Shown here: positions 8,166-17,855 of the stretch, piece by piece
Layout: every line of letters begins with the position of its first letter
Position numbering within the stretch: the stretch's first letter is position 1
Source of the DNA: Candidatus Magasanikiibacteriota bacterium
GTDB taxonomy: Bacteria > Patescibacteriota > Patescibacteriia > Magasanikbacterales > 2-02-FULL-50-9b
Direction: 5' to 3'
Length of the DNA: 34,075 nt
Assembly: GCA_943349075.1 (NCBI GenBank)
Contig: CALQYY010000004.1
Span: 1-34,075, forward strand
The notes under the pieces: generated by a model
The model's input: only the letters and a program-made list of their open reading frames with translations
The model's database searches: none
Told to the model about the DNA's origin: nothing
Made by a program: the position numbers and the translations under genes

Positions 8166-9788
8166 TTATCGATGATCAGTTGCATCGATCCAATCGATAG
8201 GTAAAATTGAAGCAATTTTTTTGACACGAATTTTTGTTGCGCTGAGCAAGGCATACACCTCTTCAATCTTAAGAAGAAGTCCAACAGTTAAAAAGGCAAT
8301 AGTTCCGGCAATTGATGCGCCAATTGCTTGCAAGAAAATTCCGAAAAACGTATGAGTATCAACAAATGTTGCAATTGGAAGTTTTATGCCTTGAGTGATG
8401 AGCACCATTACGAGTCCCGCGATGCTGAGTTTGTAGACCGTTTTTAAGATTAAACCGTTTTGAACTGAGCCGATGTGACGGCTGAGCAAGATCCAGAGGA
8501 GAAGTGCGTTGAGTGTTTCTTGAATTGCGATTGCGAGTGCGAGACCGCTAACGCCGAGTTCATCTTTGAGAAAAAGTGCGAGCAATGCTCCAACAATGAC
8601 AGACGCAGCTGCGCTCATTGCAGGAATTCGAGTGTTCTTGAGCGCGTAAAATGCGCGAGCAAACAGATGGACAAGTGATTGACCAACAAGACCAAGAGCA
8701 AAAAATCCGAGCGCGTCAGCTGTTTGAATCGTTGCTTCCCAATCAAATGCACCTGAACCAAGAATGATGCGAACCCATTGTGCGCGGAGTGTGATGAGTA
8801 ATATGCTGATTGGGACAATAAAAACAAAAATTGTTCGTACGGTTTGACCGATGGTGCGCGAGAGGCCGTCGGGATTTTCTTCGGAGACGTACGCAGTCAT
8901 CACAGGGAATGCAGCAACAGCGAATGAAACTGCAACTAATCCAATTGGTACATATTGAATATTGTTCGCCAAATTGAAGGTTGCGACGGCACCATCACCG
9001 AGGGTTGATGCAAAAATTGTGATGATCACTAGGTTGATTTGGGTTGCGGCCAGCGCGAGCACGCGTGGTCCCATGAGGCGAAGCATTGCACGAATGTCCC
9101 CATGTTCAGGAGACCAGCGCCACGATGGCTTAAAACCTGACGCAAGAAGTGCTGGAAATTGAACGAGCAAATGTAGGAGAGCTCCAAGCACGACGCCGAG
9201 CGCGAGTCCGGAAATTCCAAAAAGCGGAACAAAGATTGTGATGCCAAGAATAATTCCGATGTTATACATGATCGGAGCAAGTGCGAAAATCAGAAACTTT
9301 TTGAGCGATTGAAGTGCTCCACCAACCAAAGACGAGAGACCCATCAGAACAGGTGAGAGCATCATGATTCGGGTGAGTAAAATGGTTTGATCACGCTTTT
9401 CGCCTTCAAATCCAGGCGCAACAAGTACCATGAGTAGCGGCGCCACAATGGCACACGCAATAGAAAGACCAAGGAAAATAACACCAAGCGTTGAGAGTGT
9501 ACGATTTAAAAAATCCCACGCACGTTGTTCGTCTTTGGTAAAATAATCCGAAAAAATTGGAATGAATGCGGCGGATAAAACACCAAGCACGAGTAAATTG
9601 AAAAGAAGGTCGGGGATTCGAAATGCGGCATAGTAGGAGTCGAGCACAGCTCCGGCACCAAATTGATGTGTAAGAAGTCTGTCGCGGACGAGTCCAAGAA
9701 TGCGACTAACTAAAGAAGCGCCACCGAGAACCACTGCTGCTGTGGTGATGGAGCGCGACGTGTGATTGATCAGTTCGGTAAATGTCAT
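8166..9788 (-). CDS. murJ: Lipid II flippase MurJ
   Basis: ASLVSRILGLVRDRLLTHQFGAGAVLDSYYAAFRIPDLLFNLL; many transmembrane segments (MviN/MurJ family). Confidence 0.96.
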   Translation of the reverse strand: MTFTELINHTSRSITTAAVVLGGASLVSRILGLVRDRLLTHQFGAGAVLDSYYAAFRIPDLLFNLLVLGVLSAAFIPIFSDYFTKDEQRAWDFLNRTLSTLGVIFLGLSIACAIVAPLLMVLVAPGFEGEKRDQTILLTRIMMLSPVLMGLSSLVGGALQSLKKFLIFALAPIMYNIGIILGITIFVPLFGISGLALGVVLGALLHLLVQFPALLASGFKPSWRWSPEHGDIRAMLRLMGPRVLALAATQINLVIITIFASTLGDGAVATFNLANNIQYVPIGLVAVSFAVAAFPVMTAYVSEENPDGLSRTIGQTVRTIFVFIVPISILLITLRAQWVRIILGSGAFDWEATIQTADALGFFALGLVGQSLVHLFARAFYALKNTRIPAMSAAASVIVGALLALFLKDELGVSGLALAIAIQETLNALLLWILLSRHIGSVQNGLILKTVYKLSIAGLVMVLITQGIKLPIATFVDTHTFFGIFLQAIGASIAGTIAFLTVGLLLKIEEVYALLSATKIRVKKIASILPIDWIDATDHR

Positions 9789-9798
9789 GCGGTCGTTT

Positions 9799-10488
9799 CT
9801 AGTAATTCACGATAAGTTGTACGAATTCGATGCCGGGATCGTCAGGATGCAAATCAATTGCGCGCAAAACACCTGAGGTTGTGCCGCGGGAAAAATTGAA
9901 ACCAGCTTCATTCGCAGGCATTTTTTCTGGTGTTTCGATTGTGTAGTTTGCACGCACGAGCGCTTTTTCAATTCCGTCTGCGAAAATTGATGGATATGAT
10001 TTGATACCGTTCCATGTCACAACAACGGTGCGTGTATGCTCTGATCCAATCGGAATGCCTAAATATTTCAAATAATTCTCGCGTGATAATTCTCGTTTGA
10101 AGTTGACGCGACCGAGCGAGTCATGTTCTTCGGTGATTGTTGCGTCAGGATTTATTTCGCTGAGCACAGGTGACACAAGAAAGCGGGGGATTGCTGTTGC
10201 AACCCAAATCGATCGGTCTTTTGATGCTCCTTCAATCGAAGTAATTTTGATAATTTTATCAGGATTGCTTTGCGGAATATCTTTTGGAAAATCGTTTGGA
10301 AAATCTGAGAGAACTGCAGGACCGCTTCCGACAATAATTCGAAATAAAAGATAAAGCGCACCTATAAAAATTACTATGCATCCAGCGCCGGTTACACAGC
10401 TTCCGGTGAACCATCCGCTGTGTTTTTTTATTTCTTTCAGCGTCGGTTCTTGAATTTGAATGGTTTGTTGTGAAGAGGTTTGCCGCAT
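9799..10488 (-). CDS. Hypothetical protein with single N-terminal transmembrane helix
   Basis: TGAGCIVIFIGALYLLFRIIVG followed by an extracytoplasmic-type domain. Confidence 0.8.
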   Translation of the reverse strand: MRQTSSQQTIQIQEPTLKEIKKHSGWFTGSCVTGAGCIVIFIGALYLLFRIIVGSGPAVLSDFPNDFPKDIPQSNPDKIIKITSIEGASKDRSIWVATAIPRFLVSPVLSEINPDATITEEHDSLGRVNFKRELSRENYLKYLGIPIGSEHTRTVVVTWNGIKSYPSIFADGIEKALVRANYTIETPEKMPANEAGFNFSRGTTSGVLRAIDLHPDDPGIEFVQLIVNY

Positions 10489-10547
10489 ATGCGTTTAAAA
10501 GTGTAGCAGAAATAGAGTATAATTACCAGCAACAAATGGTGCACATT

Positions 10548-11900
10548 ATGAAGATTCATTTTTTCGGCGCGGCGGGCGAAGTTACGGGGTCGTGTTACAT
10601 GGTGGAAACGCCAGTTTCTAAGATTTTAGTTGATTGCGGATTGTTTCAAGGGTCACGCGAAGCTGATCAAAAATCACATGGTGATTTTGATTTTGACCCA
10701 GCTACCGTTGATGCGGTGATTGTGACGCATGCGCATATCGATCATTGTGGTCGTGTGCCACTGCTTTTTGCGCGGGGATTTCGCGGTCCTGTTTATGCAA
10801 CGGAGCCAACAGGCGAACTCATTAAGCTACAATGGGATGACATCTTGCATATAATGGAAGAGCGCGAGCGCCATTCAAATATGCCGCCATCATATGATTT
10901 AAATGATGTTGCACACGCTAAAGCTGCGATTGTGTCGTTGCCATATGGAAAGCTAGCAGCAATTACAAAAGACGCGGGATTTATTTTTCATGATGCAGGT
11001 CATATTTTCGGATCATCATTTGTTGAGCTTCGTGCAGGTGGTAAAACCGCTGTGTTTAGTGGTGATATTGGAAATGATAATGTTCCAATTGTTCGTGAAA
11101 CAGAACCGCTTGTTGCGTGCGATGTTTTGATTACGGAGGCAACCTATGGAGACCGAACACATTCACCGGTTGTGCAGCGTCGCGAAGATTTGCGACGTGT
11201 AATCATCGATGCGATTAAGCGTGGTGGCACACTTATGATTGCGGCGTTTTCACTTGAGCGCACACAAGAAATTTTATTTGAACTTGACCAGCTTATTGAA
11301 CGCGATCATGCACTTCCTCGAATTCCAATTTATTTGGATTCGCCACTGGCGATTCGCGCGAACGCGGTGTATCGAAAATTTAATTCATATTACGATGAGG
11401 TTGCGGCGGCTGAGTGGAAGCGGGGTAATGATTTTTTTGATTTTCCTGGACTCATTGTTGCAGAAACATCAGCACAATCGCGCCTCATTAATTCGGCTCC
11501 TGCACCAAAAATTATTATTGCGGGTTCTGGTATGCTTGCGGGTGGCCGCATCATGTATCATTTGATGCGCTATTTGTCAGATCCTAAATCAACGTTGCTT
11601 TTGGTTTCATATCAAGCAGAGGGAACGCTTGGTCGAAAAATTCAGGAACGTTCACATTCGGTGACGATTAACGGTGAACAGATTCCAGTAAAATGTTTTG
11701 TAGAAAAAATTGATTCGTATTCGGCGCATGGTGATCAGGAAAAATTACTTCGTTGGATGGTTTCAGGTTCAACGCCGCCGGGACGTGTGATTGTAACACA
11801 TGCCGATGCACCGGCAGCACAAGAATTTTGTTCGATTGCGGAAAAAAGAAATCACGTTCGGATTGAGGCGGCTGCGATGGGACAAATCATTGAAATTTGA
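10548..11900 (+). CDS. MBL-fold/beta-CASP RNase family protein
   Basis: MKIHFFGAAGEVTGSCYMVET, THAHIDHCGR, DAGHIFGSS, SGDIG, beta-CASP segment and SAHGD...VTHAD. Start at 10548 (or 10536). Confidence 0.93.
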   Translation: MKIHFFGAAGEVTGSCYMVETPVSKILVDCGLFQGSREADQKSHGDFDFDPATVDAVIVTHAHIDHCGRVPLLFARGFRGPVYATEPTGELIKLQWDDILHIMEERERHSNMPPSYDLNDVAHAKAAIVSLPYGKLAAITKDAGFIFHDAGHIFGSSFVELRAGGKTAVFSGDIGNDNVPIVRETEPLVACDVLITEATYGDRTHSPVVQRREDLRRVIIDAIKRGGTLMIAAFSLERTQEILFELDQLIERDHALPRIPIYLDSPLAIRANAVYRKFNSYYDEVAAAEWKRGNDFFDFPGLIVAETSAQSRLINSAPAPKIIIAGSGMLAGGRIMYHLMRYLSDPKSTLLLVSYQAEGTLGRKIQERSHSVTINGEQIPVKCFVEKIDSYSAHGDQEKLLRWMVSGSTPPGRVIVTHADAPAAQEFCSIAEKRNHVRIEAAAMGQIIEI

Positions 11901-11925
11901 GTTTTGAGCGCACACAGGTTACTAT
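11897..11925 (+). promoter_or_regulatory. uvrB promoter overlapping the upstream stop codon
   Basis: TTGAGT (11897-11902), 17 nt, TACTAT (11920-11925), ATG 6 nt downstream. Confidence 0.65.
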
Positions 11926-11931
11926 ACGAGA

Positions 11932-14013
11932 ATGCTTGGAAAAAATGAATCGAAAAAATTTAAATTGCATGCGCCGTTTAAGCCTGCAGGTGATCAGCCT
12001 GAGGCGATTTTGGCGTTAACTGAGGGTGTAAATCGTGGTGATCGGATGCAGACACTTCTTGGTGCAACAGGTACGGGTAAAACGTTTACGATCGCTGAAG
12101 TGATTGAAAAAACGCAAAAACCAACATTAGTGATGGCGCACAATAAAACGCTTGCGGCGCAGCTGTGCAATGAGTTTCGAGAATTTTTTCCAGAAAACGC
12201 GGTTGAATATTTTGTTTCCTATTACGATTACTATCAGCCTGAGGCGTACATGCCGGGAACAGATACATATATCGAAAAAGAGGCGATGATTAACCAAGAG
12301 ATTGACCGCTTGCGTCATGCTGCAACGCAAGCATTGCTCACACGTCGTGATGTAATTATTGTTTCGTCGGTCTCGTGTATCTATGGCTTGGGTTCACCAA
12401 AACATTATTTGGATAATGTTTTACAACTGTCTGTTGGCGACGAATTTAGTCGAATGAAAATTTTGAAGAAATTGATTGAGATGCAGTTTGTACGAACGAC
12501 CGTTGAGCTCGCGCGCGGAACATTTCGATTGCGCGGCGATGTGATGGATATTGTTCCAATTGAAGAAGGGCGAATTTATCGTATCGACGGAACCGGCGGA
12601 AAAATTAAAACGATTGAATTGTTTGATGCGGTTTCACGAAAGAGTGAAGGTATGGCTGCGGATGCGTGGATTTTTCCGGCGAAACATTATTTGGCAGATA
12701 AGAGTTTGACGGAAAATGCTTTAACGCAAATTTCAAATGAGCTCGACGAACGTTTAAAGTTTTTGGAAAAGAAAGACATGATGATTGAAGCGGATCGACT
12801 TCGTCGCCGAACAAAATATGACATCACGATGATTCGTGAAATTGGTTATGTGAACGGAGTCGAAAATTATTCGCGTTATTTTGATGGGCGAAAAGAAGGG
12901 GAGCCACCGTTTACACTCATTGATTATTTTCCGGAAGATTATTTGACGGTGATTGATGAGTCGCACGTGACGCTGCCGCAAGTTGGTGCGATGTCCGGCG
13001 GAGATTCGGCACGAAAAAATTCTCTGGTAGATTTTGGTTTTCGATTGCCGAGTGCGCGCGATAATCGTCCGCTCACGGGCGACGAGTTTTTGGCGAAAAC
13101 AAAACAGGTGATTTTTGTTTCAGCAACGCCAGCGGACTTTGAGCGAAAAAAATCAACGCAAGTTGTTGAGCAGATTATTCGTCCAACAGGACTCGTTGAT
13201 CCGGAAATTATTATGATGCCGGTGACGGCGAAAGGTGAATATCAGGGTCAGGTTCAGGATTTGATTGAGCGCGCGGTTGAACGAGCGAAACGCGACGAGC
13301 GTGTGATGGTGACGACGCTTACGAAGAAAATGGCGGAGGATCTGACGGATTATTTGAAAGACAAAAAAGTTAAAGTTAAATATTTGCATTCGGATATTGA
13401 AACCGTTGATCGAATTCAAATTCTCGGTGATTTTCGTCGAGGAATTTTTGATGTTTTGGTTGGTGTTAATCTGCTTCGCGAAGGTTTGGATGTGCCGGAG
13501 GTTTCGCTTGTTGCAATTTTGGATGCAGATAAGGAAGGATTTTTGCGCAGCGATACAGCGCTTATTCAAACGATTGGTCGTGCGGCTCGAAATGCAGCAG
13601 GTCAGGTCGTTTTGTATGCGGATAATATGACTGGTTCGCTGACGCGTGCAATTGATGAAACGGATCGTCGTCGCGAAATCCAGTTGGCGTACAACAAGAA
13701 ACATGGGATTACGCCGCAAACAATTAAAAAAGCGGTTCGTGATTTGGTTAAGGATTTTGGTTTGACACCAGGTGGAAGTAATAAGAAGGTGGGTCGTGGA
13801 GCAAAGGCAACTGATGAGTCAACAGCTCGACAACTTGATTTGATTGGTGACAAAGGGCGACCAATCGATCAGATTATTCGCGAGAAAGAATCGCAAATGC
13901 GTGCGGCATCAAAGGAGCTGCAGTTTGAGCTCGCGGCGATTTTGCGTGACGAGATTGTGTTGCTTAACAAGGAATTGAAAAAGAGTAAAAAAAATAGTAC
14001 ACTACTCACATGA
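11932..14013 (+). CDS. uvrB: Excinuclease ABC subunit B
   Basis: GATGTGKTFTIAEVIE, YFVSYYDYYQPEAYMPGTDTYIEKEA, GVNLLREGLDVPEVSLVAILDADKEGFLRS, C-terminal UVR motif. Confidence 0.99.
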   Translation: MLGKNESKKFKLHAPFKPAGDQPEAILALTEGVNRGDRMQTLLGATGTGKTFTIAEVIEKTQKPTLVMAHNKTLAAQLCNEFREFFPENAVEYFVSYYDYYQPEAYMPGTDTYIEKEAMINQEIDRLRHAATQALLTRRDVIIVSSVSCIYGLGSPKHYLDNVLQLSVGDEFSRMKILKKLIEMQFVRTTVELARGTFRLRGDVMDIVPIEEGRIYRIDGTGGKIKTIELFDAVSRKSEGMAADAWIFPAKHYLADKSLTENALTQISNELDERLKFLEKKDMMIEADRLRRRTKYDITMIREIGYVNGVENYSRYFDGRKEGEPPFTLIDYFPEDYLTVIDESHVTLPQVGAMSGGDSARKNSLVDFGFRLPSARDNRPLTGDEFLAKTKQVIFVSATPADFERKKSTQVVEQIIRPTGLVDPEIIMMPVTAKGEYQGQVQDLIERAVERAKRDERVMVTTLTKKMAEDLTDYLKDKKVKVKYLHSDIETVDRIQILGDFRRGIFDVLVGVNLLREGLDVPEVSLVAILDADKEGFLRSDTALIQTIGRAARNAAGQVVLYADNMTGSLTRAIDETDRRREIQLAYNKKHGITPQTIKKAVRDLVKDFGLTPGGSNKKVGRGAKATDESTARQLDLIGDKGRPIDQIIREKESQMRAASKELQFELAAILRDEIVLLNKELKKSKKNSTLLT

Positions 14014-14654
14014 GTCGAATCTCTTTGCGCAACGGCATAGTTCGTTTTGGAATTTTAGTTATTGCTTCAGCGTTTGCTGCGGCAAGTGTTTTGTTAGTCT
14101 TATTCGCAGCCGAGGTTCGTTCACGCTACGCAGACCGCGAATTTCAGCTCAAGGACGCTCCTGTGCGTGTGTATGGTGTTGTGCTTGGCGCATCAGTTGA
14201 TTTGGCAACATCTGAACCAGGAATCGCACTTCGTGACCGACTGGATACTGCAATAGATTTACTTCGTAGCCGTACGATCATGGGAGTTGTGGTAACGGGT
14301 GATGACGGAAAGTGGAAGTCGAATGAGATTAAGGGGATGGTTGATTATTTACACTCGAAAAATGTGCCGGATGAGGTGATTTTTGTGGACGGTGGCGCGT
14401 ATCGCACATACGAGAGCTGCATGCATCTCAAAGAGAAAGGTTTCACCAATGTTTTGCTTATTACTCAACAGTTTCATTTGCCGCGCGCGTTGTATTTGTG
14501 TAACAAGATCGGTGTTGATGCGGACGGTGTCATTGCCGATAAGCAGTGGTATTCACAGTATTTATATTATTGGGGTCGAGATTTTCTTGCGTCGCCGTTT
14601 GCTTATTTTGATGTTCGTGGAGTGACAATTATTGAAAAAGGACCGAGCGTCTAG
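14010..14654 (+). CDS. SanA/YdcF-like (DUF218) membrane protein
   Basis: N-terminal helix, VYGVVLGASVD, GVVVTGDDGK, LITQQFHLPRALYLC; ATGA overlap with uvrB. Confidence 0.88.
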   Translation: MSRISLRNGIVRFGILVIASAFAAASVLLVLFAAEVRSRYADREFQLKDAPVRVYGVVLGASVDLATSEPGIALRDRLDTAIDLLRSRTIMGVVVTGDDGKWKSNEIKGMVDYLHSKNVPDEVIFVDGGAYRTYESCMHLKEKGFTNVLLITQQFHLPRALYLCNKIGVDADGVIADKQWYSQYLYYWGRDFLASPFAYFDVRGVTIIEKGPSV

Positions 14655-14658
14655 TATC

Positions 14659-14687
14659 TTGAGGTAATTCAGGCGCTGTGTTATGAT
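14659..14687 (+). promoter_or_regulatory. uvrA promoter
   Basis: TTGAGG (14659-14664), 17 nt, TATGAT (14682-14687). Confidence 0.65.
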
Positions 14688-14702
14688 AAATTTCCACTAA
14701 AT

Positions 14703-17249
14703 ATGCAGGAATTTATTAAGATTCGCGGTGCGCGCGAACACAATTTAAAGAACATTTCGCTGGATTTGCCTCGTAACAAAATGATTGTTTTTACGGGTCT
14801 TTCGGGCTCGGGTAAATCATCTCTTGCGTTTGATACAATTTTTGCAGAAGGTCAGCGTCGTTATATCGAGTCACTCAGTGCGTATGCGCGCCAATTTTTG
14901 GGTGGCATGCAAAAGCCGGATGTAGATGAAATTGAGGGTTTGTCGCCAGCGATTGCGATTGACCAAAAGGCGCACAGTGCGAATCCTCGTTCGACCGTTG
15001 CAACGATCACTGAAATTTATGATTACTTGCGAGTGCTCTATGCGCGTATTGGTGTGCCGCACTGTATTTTGTGTGGCGACCCAATCCAGAAACTCACATC
15101 AGAACAAATTGTAAATTTGATTTTGAATTCATTACCGAAAACAGGGAAGGGCGAAATTAAATTACTTGCGCCAATTGTTCGTGGCCGCAAAGGTGAATAT
15201 TACCAACTCTTGTACGATCTTTATAATGCGGGTTTCATGGAGGTTCGTGTTGATGGAGAGCTCAACTCGCTTAAAAAACGAATCAACTTGGGTCGCTACG
15301 AACAACACACAATCGATGTTGTCGTTGATACGATTCCAGTTTTAGGTTTATCGCAAACAAAAGATGAAGAGCTTCAAAAAGCAGAGCGCCAGCGACTCGC
15401 GGAAGCAATCGAAACAGCGCTTTTGAAAAGCTCTGGTTTGGTCACCGTAATTTTTCCCGACAAAACTGAGAAATTATATTCAACAACGTTCGCGTGTCCA
15501 CGCGATGGATTTTCGTTTCCGGAAGTTGAGCCTCGATTGTTTAGTTTTAATTCGCCATACGGATATTGTCCGACGTGTACCGGTCTTGGAACCGAGTCGC
15601 TGTTTTCGGAAAAGCCGTGCGCAGCGTGTCAGGGAAAGCGTCTGCGGCCTGAAGCGCTTGCAGTTAAAATTGGTGGTATCAGCATTGTTGAGTTAACAGC
15701 GAAGACAATTCGGGATGCGCAAAAATTCATGGACGCATGGTTTTTTAATGATCTCGACGAACTTCGTCATGAGATTGCAGAGCCTGCGATGCGCGAAATT
15801 TTGGCGCGTTTGCAGTTTTTGCTCAATGTTGGTTTGCATTATTTAACGCTCGGACGCCTTGCAGGTTCTTTGTCAGGTGGTGAGGCGCAGCGCATTCGTT
15901 TGGCGTCTCAGATTGGTTCAAAGCTTGTTGGTGCACTCTATGTTTTGGATGAACCGACGATTGGTTTGCATCAGGCGGACAATGAAAAACTGATTAAGAC
16001 ATTGCTCGAGCTTCGTGATATCGGAAACACGATCATTGTTGTTGAGCACGATGAGGACACAATTCGTGCGGCGGATTATTTGGTTGAGTTTGGGCCGGGC
16101 GCGGGTGTGCATGGCGGTCATGTTGTAGTTGAAGGTCCGGTTGATAAACTCATGAAGCAGAAAAAATCGAAATCGCTCACGGTTCAGTACATGACGGGTG
16201 AGAAAAAGATTGAAGTACCGAAAAAACGTCGTCCAAAAGTTCACGACACACTTCGTGTGTATGGCGCATCGCAAAATAATCTGCGCAATATCGATGTGGA
16301 AATTCCACTGCGACGTTTTGTTTGCGTGACAGGTGTTTCAGGTTCTGGAAAATCGACACTCGTGCACGACATTATTTACAAGGCGGTTCATCGCAAACTA
16401 AATAATGCAGGGTCGCTTCCGGGCCGACACAAAGATATCAAAGGGCTCGAATATATCGAGCGCGTGATTATGGTTGATCAATCAGCGATTGGTCGCACAT
16501 CACGTTCGAATCCAGCAACGTATACGGGCGCATGGACGCCGATTCGCGAATTGTTTGCGTCGACCTCTGAGGCAAAGGCACGTGGTTATCGTCCGGCGCG
16601 TTTTAGTTTTAATGTTGCGGGTGGTCGCTGCGAAAATTGTGAGGGGCATGGCGAAATCGCGATTGAAATGCATTTCTTGCCAACAGTTTGGGTGCCGTGT
16701 GAGGTTTGTCGCGGCGCACGATTTGATCGGGAGACGCTCGAGGTCACATATAAGGATAAAAACATTTCAGAAGTTTTAAAGATGACGGTTGAGGAGGCTG
16801 AAAAGTTTTTTGAGGATATTCCGCATGTGAATGACAAGCTCAAAATGTTGAATGAGGTTGGTCTTGAGTATTTGGAACTTGGACAATCAGCGCCGACGCT
16901 CTCCGGTGGTGAATCACAGCGTGTGAAATTGGCGGCTGAGCTTTCGAAGCGCACACAAGGACGAACTCTCTATATTCTTGATGAGCCGACGACGGGTTTG
17001 CACTTTGCAGATATTCAGAAGCTTCTTGATGTAATACAAAAAATTGCCGACCGCGGTAATACGGTTTTAGTTATCGAGCACAACCTTGATGTGATCAAAT
17101 CTGCGGATTGGATCATTGATTTGGGTCCGGGAGGTGGAGACGAGGGTGGAAATATTGTTGCATTCGGAACACCAGAAGATGTTGCAAAAACATCGGGCAG
17201 TTTGACGGGTAAATATCTCAAAAAAATGCTATTGAAGTCCGACGTGTGA
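14703..17249 (+). CDS. uvrA: Excinuclease ABC subunit A (shortened)
   Basis: [35 protein letters not shown], two ABC signatures [12 protein letters not shown] and [12 protein letters not shown]; 848 aa. Confidence 0.98.
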   Translation: MQEFIKIRGAREHNLKNISLDLPRNKMIVFTGLSGSGKSSLAFDTIFAEGQRRYIESLSAYARQFLGGMQKPDVDEIEGLSPAIAIDQKAHSANPRSTVATITEIYDYLRVLYARIGVPHCILCGDPIQKLTSEQIVNLILNSLPKTGKGEIKLLAPIVRGRKGEYYQLLYDLYNAGFMEVRVDGELNSLKKRINLGRYEQHTIDVVVDTIPVLGLSQTKDEELQKAERQRLAEAIETALLKSSGLVTVIFPDKTEKLYSTTFACPRDGFSFPEVEPRLFSFNSPYGYCPTCTGLGTESLFSEKPCAACQGKRLRPEALAVKIGGISIVELTAKTIRDAQKFMDAWFFNDLDELRHEIAEPAMREILARLQFLLNVGLHYLTLGRLAGSLSGGEAQRIRLASQIGSKLVGALYVLDEPTIGLHQADNEKLIKTLLELRDIGNTIIVVEHDEDTIRAADYLVEFGPGAGVHGGHVVVEGPVDKLMKQKKSKSLTVQYMTGEKKIEVPKKRRPKVHDTLRVYGASQNNLRNIDVEIPLRRFVCVTGVSGSGKSTLVHDIIYKAVHRKLNNAGSLPGRHKDIKGLEYIERVIMVDQSAIGRTSRSNPATYTGAWTPIRELFASTSEAKARGYRPARFSFNVAGGRCENCEGHGEIAIEMHFLPTVWVPCEVCRGARFDRETLEVTYKDKNISEVLKMTVEEAEKFFEDIPHVNDKLKMLNEVGLEYLELGQSAPTLSGGESQRVKLAAELSKRTQGRTLYILDEPTTGLHFADIQKLLDVIQKIADRGNTVLVIEHNLDVIKSADWIIDLGPGGGDEGGNIVAFGTPEDVAKTSGSLTGKYLKKMLLKSDV

Positions 17250-17576
17250 TTCGACACGGGTGACGCGATTGCTATATGAAGCGAGCTCTGTTCGCATGGA
17301 TTTGAGTTCGCCGACTGTATTGTCTTCGCGCGTTAATAGTTCGTCGCGGAATTCGCGCATTTCCTCCGTAAGTTTTTCAAATTCTGGTTTGATTGCTTCT
17401 TTTACGGCAAGTTTGAATTCTTCGTTCGCGAATGTGCCTGAAACCGCATTTGTGAATGCTTTTCCTTTGAATGTTTTTTCAACAGCTTGCCCAAACTCAG
17501 GACTTTCAAAAGTCTTGGTAATAGCCTGAGTAAACTCAGTACTTTTGATAATTTCTAAAAACTCCTCCTTAGACAT
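17229..17576 (-). CDS. Hypothetical protein with ~13-aa repeats and coiled-coil-like C-terminus
   Basis: EFTQAITKTFESP/EFGQAVEKTFKGK/AFTNAVSGTFANE/EFKLAVKEAIKP; the start at 17576 is downstream of a strong promoter. Confidence 0.75.
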   Translation of the reverse strand: MSKEEFLEIIKSTEFTQAITKTFESPEFGQAVEKTFKGKAFTNAVSGTFANEEFKLAVKEAIKPEFEKLTEEMREFRDELLTREDNTVGELKSMRTELASYSNRVTRVESHVGLQ

Positions 17577-17603
17577 AGTAGAAATGTTATGACTCTTAAG
17601 GCG

Positions 17604-17631
17604 ATTATACATGAGGCGAATCGAGTGTCAA
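17604..17631 (-). promoter_or_regulatory. Promoter
   Basis: Minus strand TTGACA (17631-17626), 16 nt, TATAAT (17609-17604). Confidence 0.85.
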
Positions 17632-17664
17632 GATGGTGGGGAGTGGGGTTCTCTGTGGATAAAA

Positions 17665-17809
17665 TTTTGGGTTACACATGCGTTCTGGCACACGCGTCAA
17701 CGCGCTCCTGCGGCGCGGTGCGCTGTCTCTCGGCCAATTCATTTTGCATAAGCAAAAGCCAAGCTGAATTGGCCTCCGAGGCGTGCCATCACGCATGTGT
17801 AACCCAAAA
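17665..17809. repeat. Nested inverted-repeat element / candidate structured RNA
   Basis: ttttgggttacacatgcgt (17665-17683) pairs perfectly with acgcatgtgtaacccaaaa (17791-17809); tggcac (17686-17691)/gtgcca (17783-17788); ggccaattca (17732-17741)/tgaattggcc (17765-17774); ttttgc (17742-17747)/gcaaaa (17752-17757). Confidence 0.8.
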
Positions 17810-17855
17810 AAGTTACAGGCTGGATATTCCAGGCCAAACCTGCTAAACTCAGGCT

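Noticed and set aside
13153-13719. 188-aa minus-strand ORF antisense to uvrB
   Set aside because: Shadow ORF inside conserved uvrB.
17577-17612. Upstream start at 17612 for the repeat-containing minus-strand gene
   Set aside because: That ATG is fused to the TATAAT -10 element, so it lies upstream of the likely transcription start; ATG 17576 is preferred.
17665-17809. Integron attC site interpretation of the inverted-repeat element
   Set aside because: The arms do not match RYYYAAC/GTTRRRY core sites and no integrase is present in the window.
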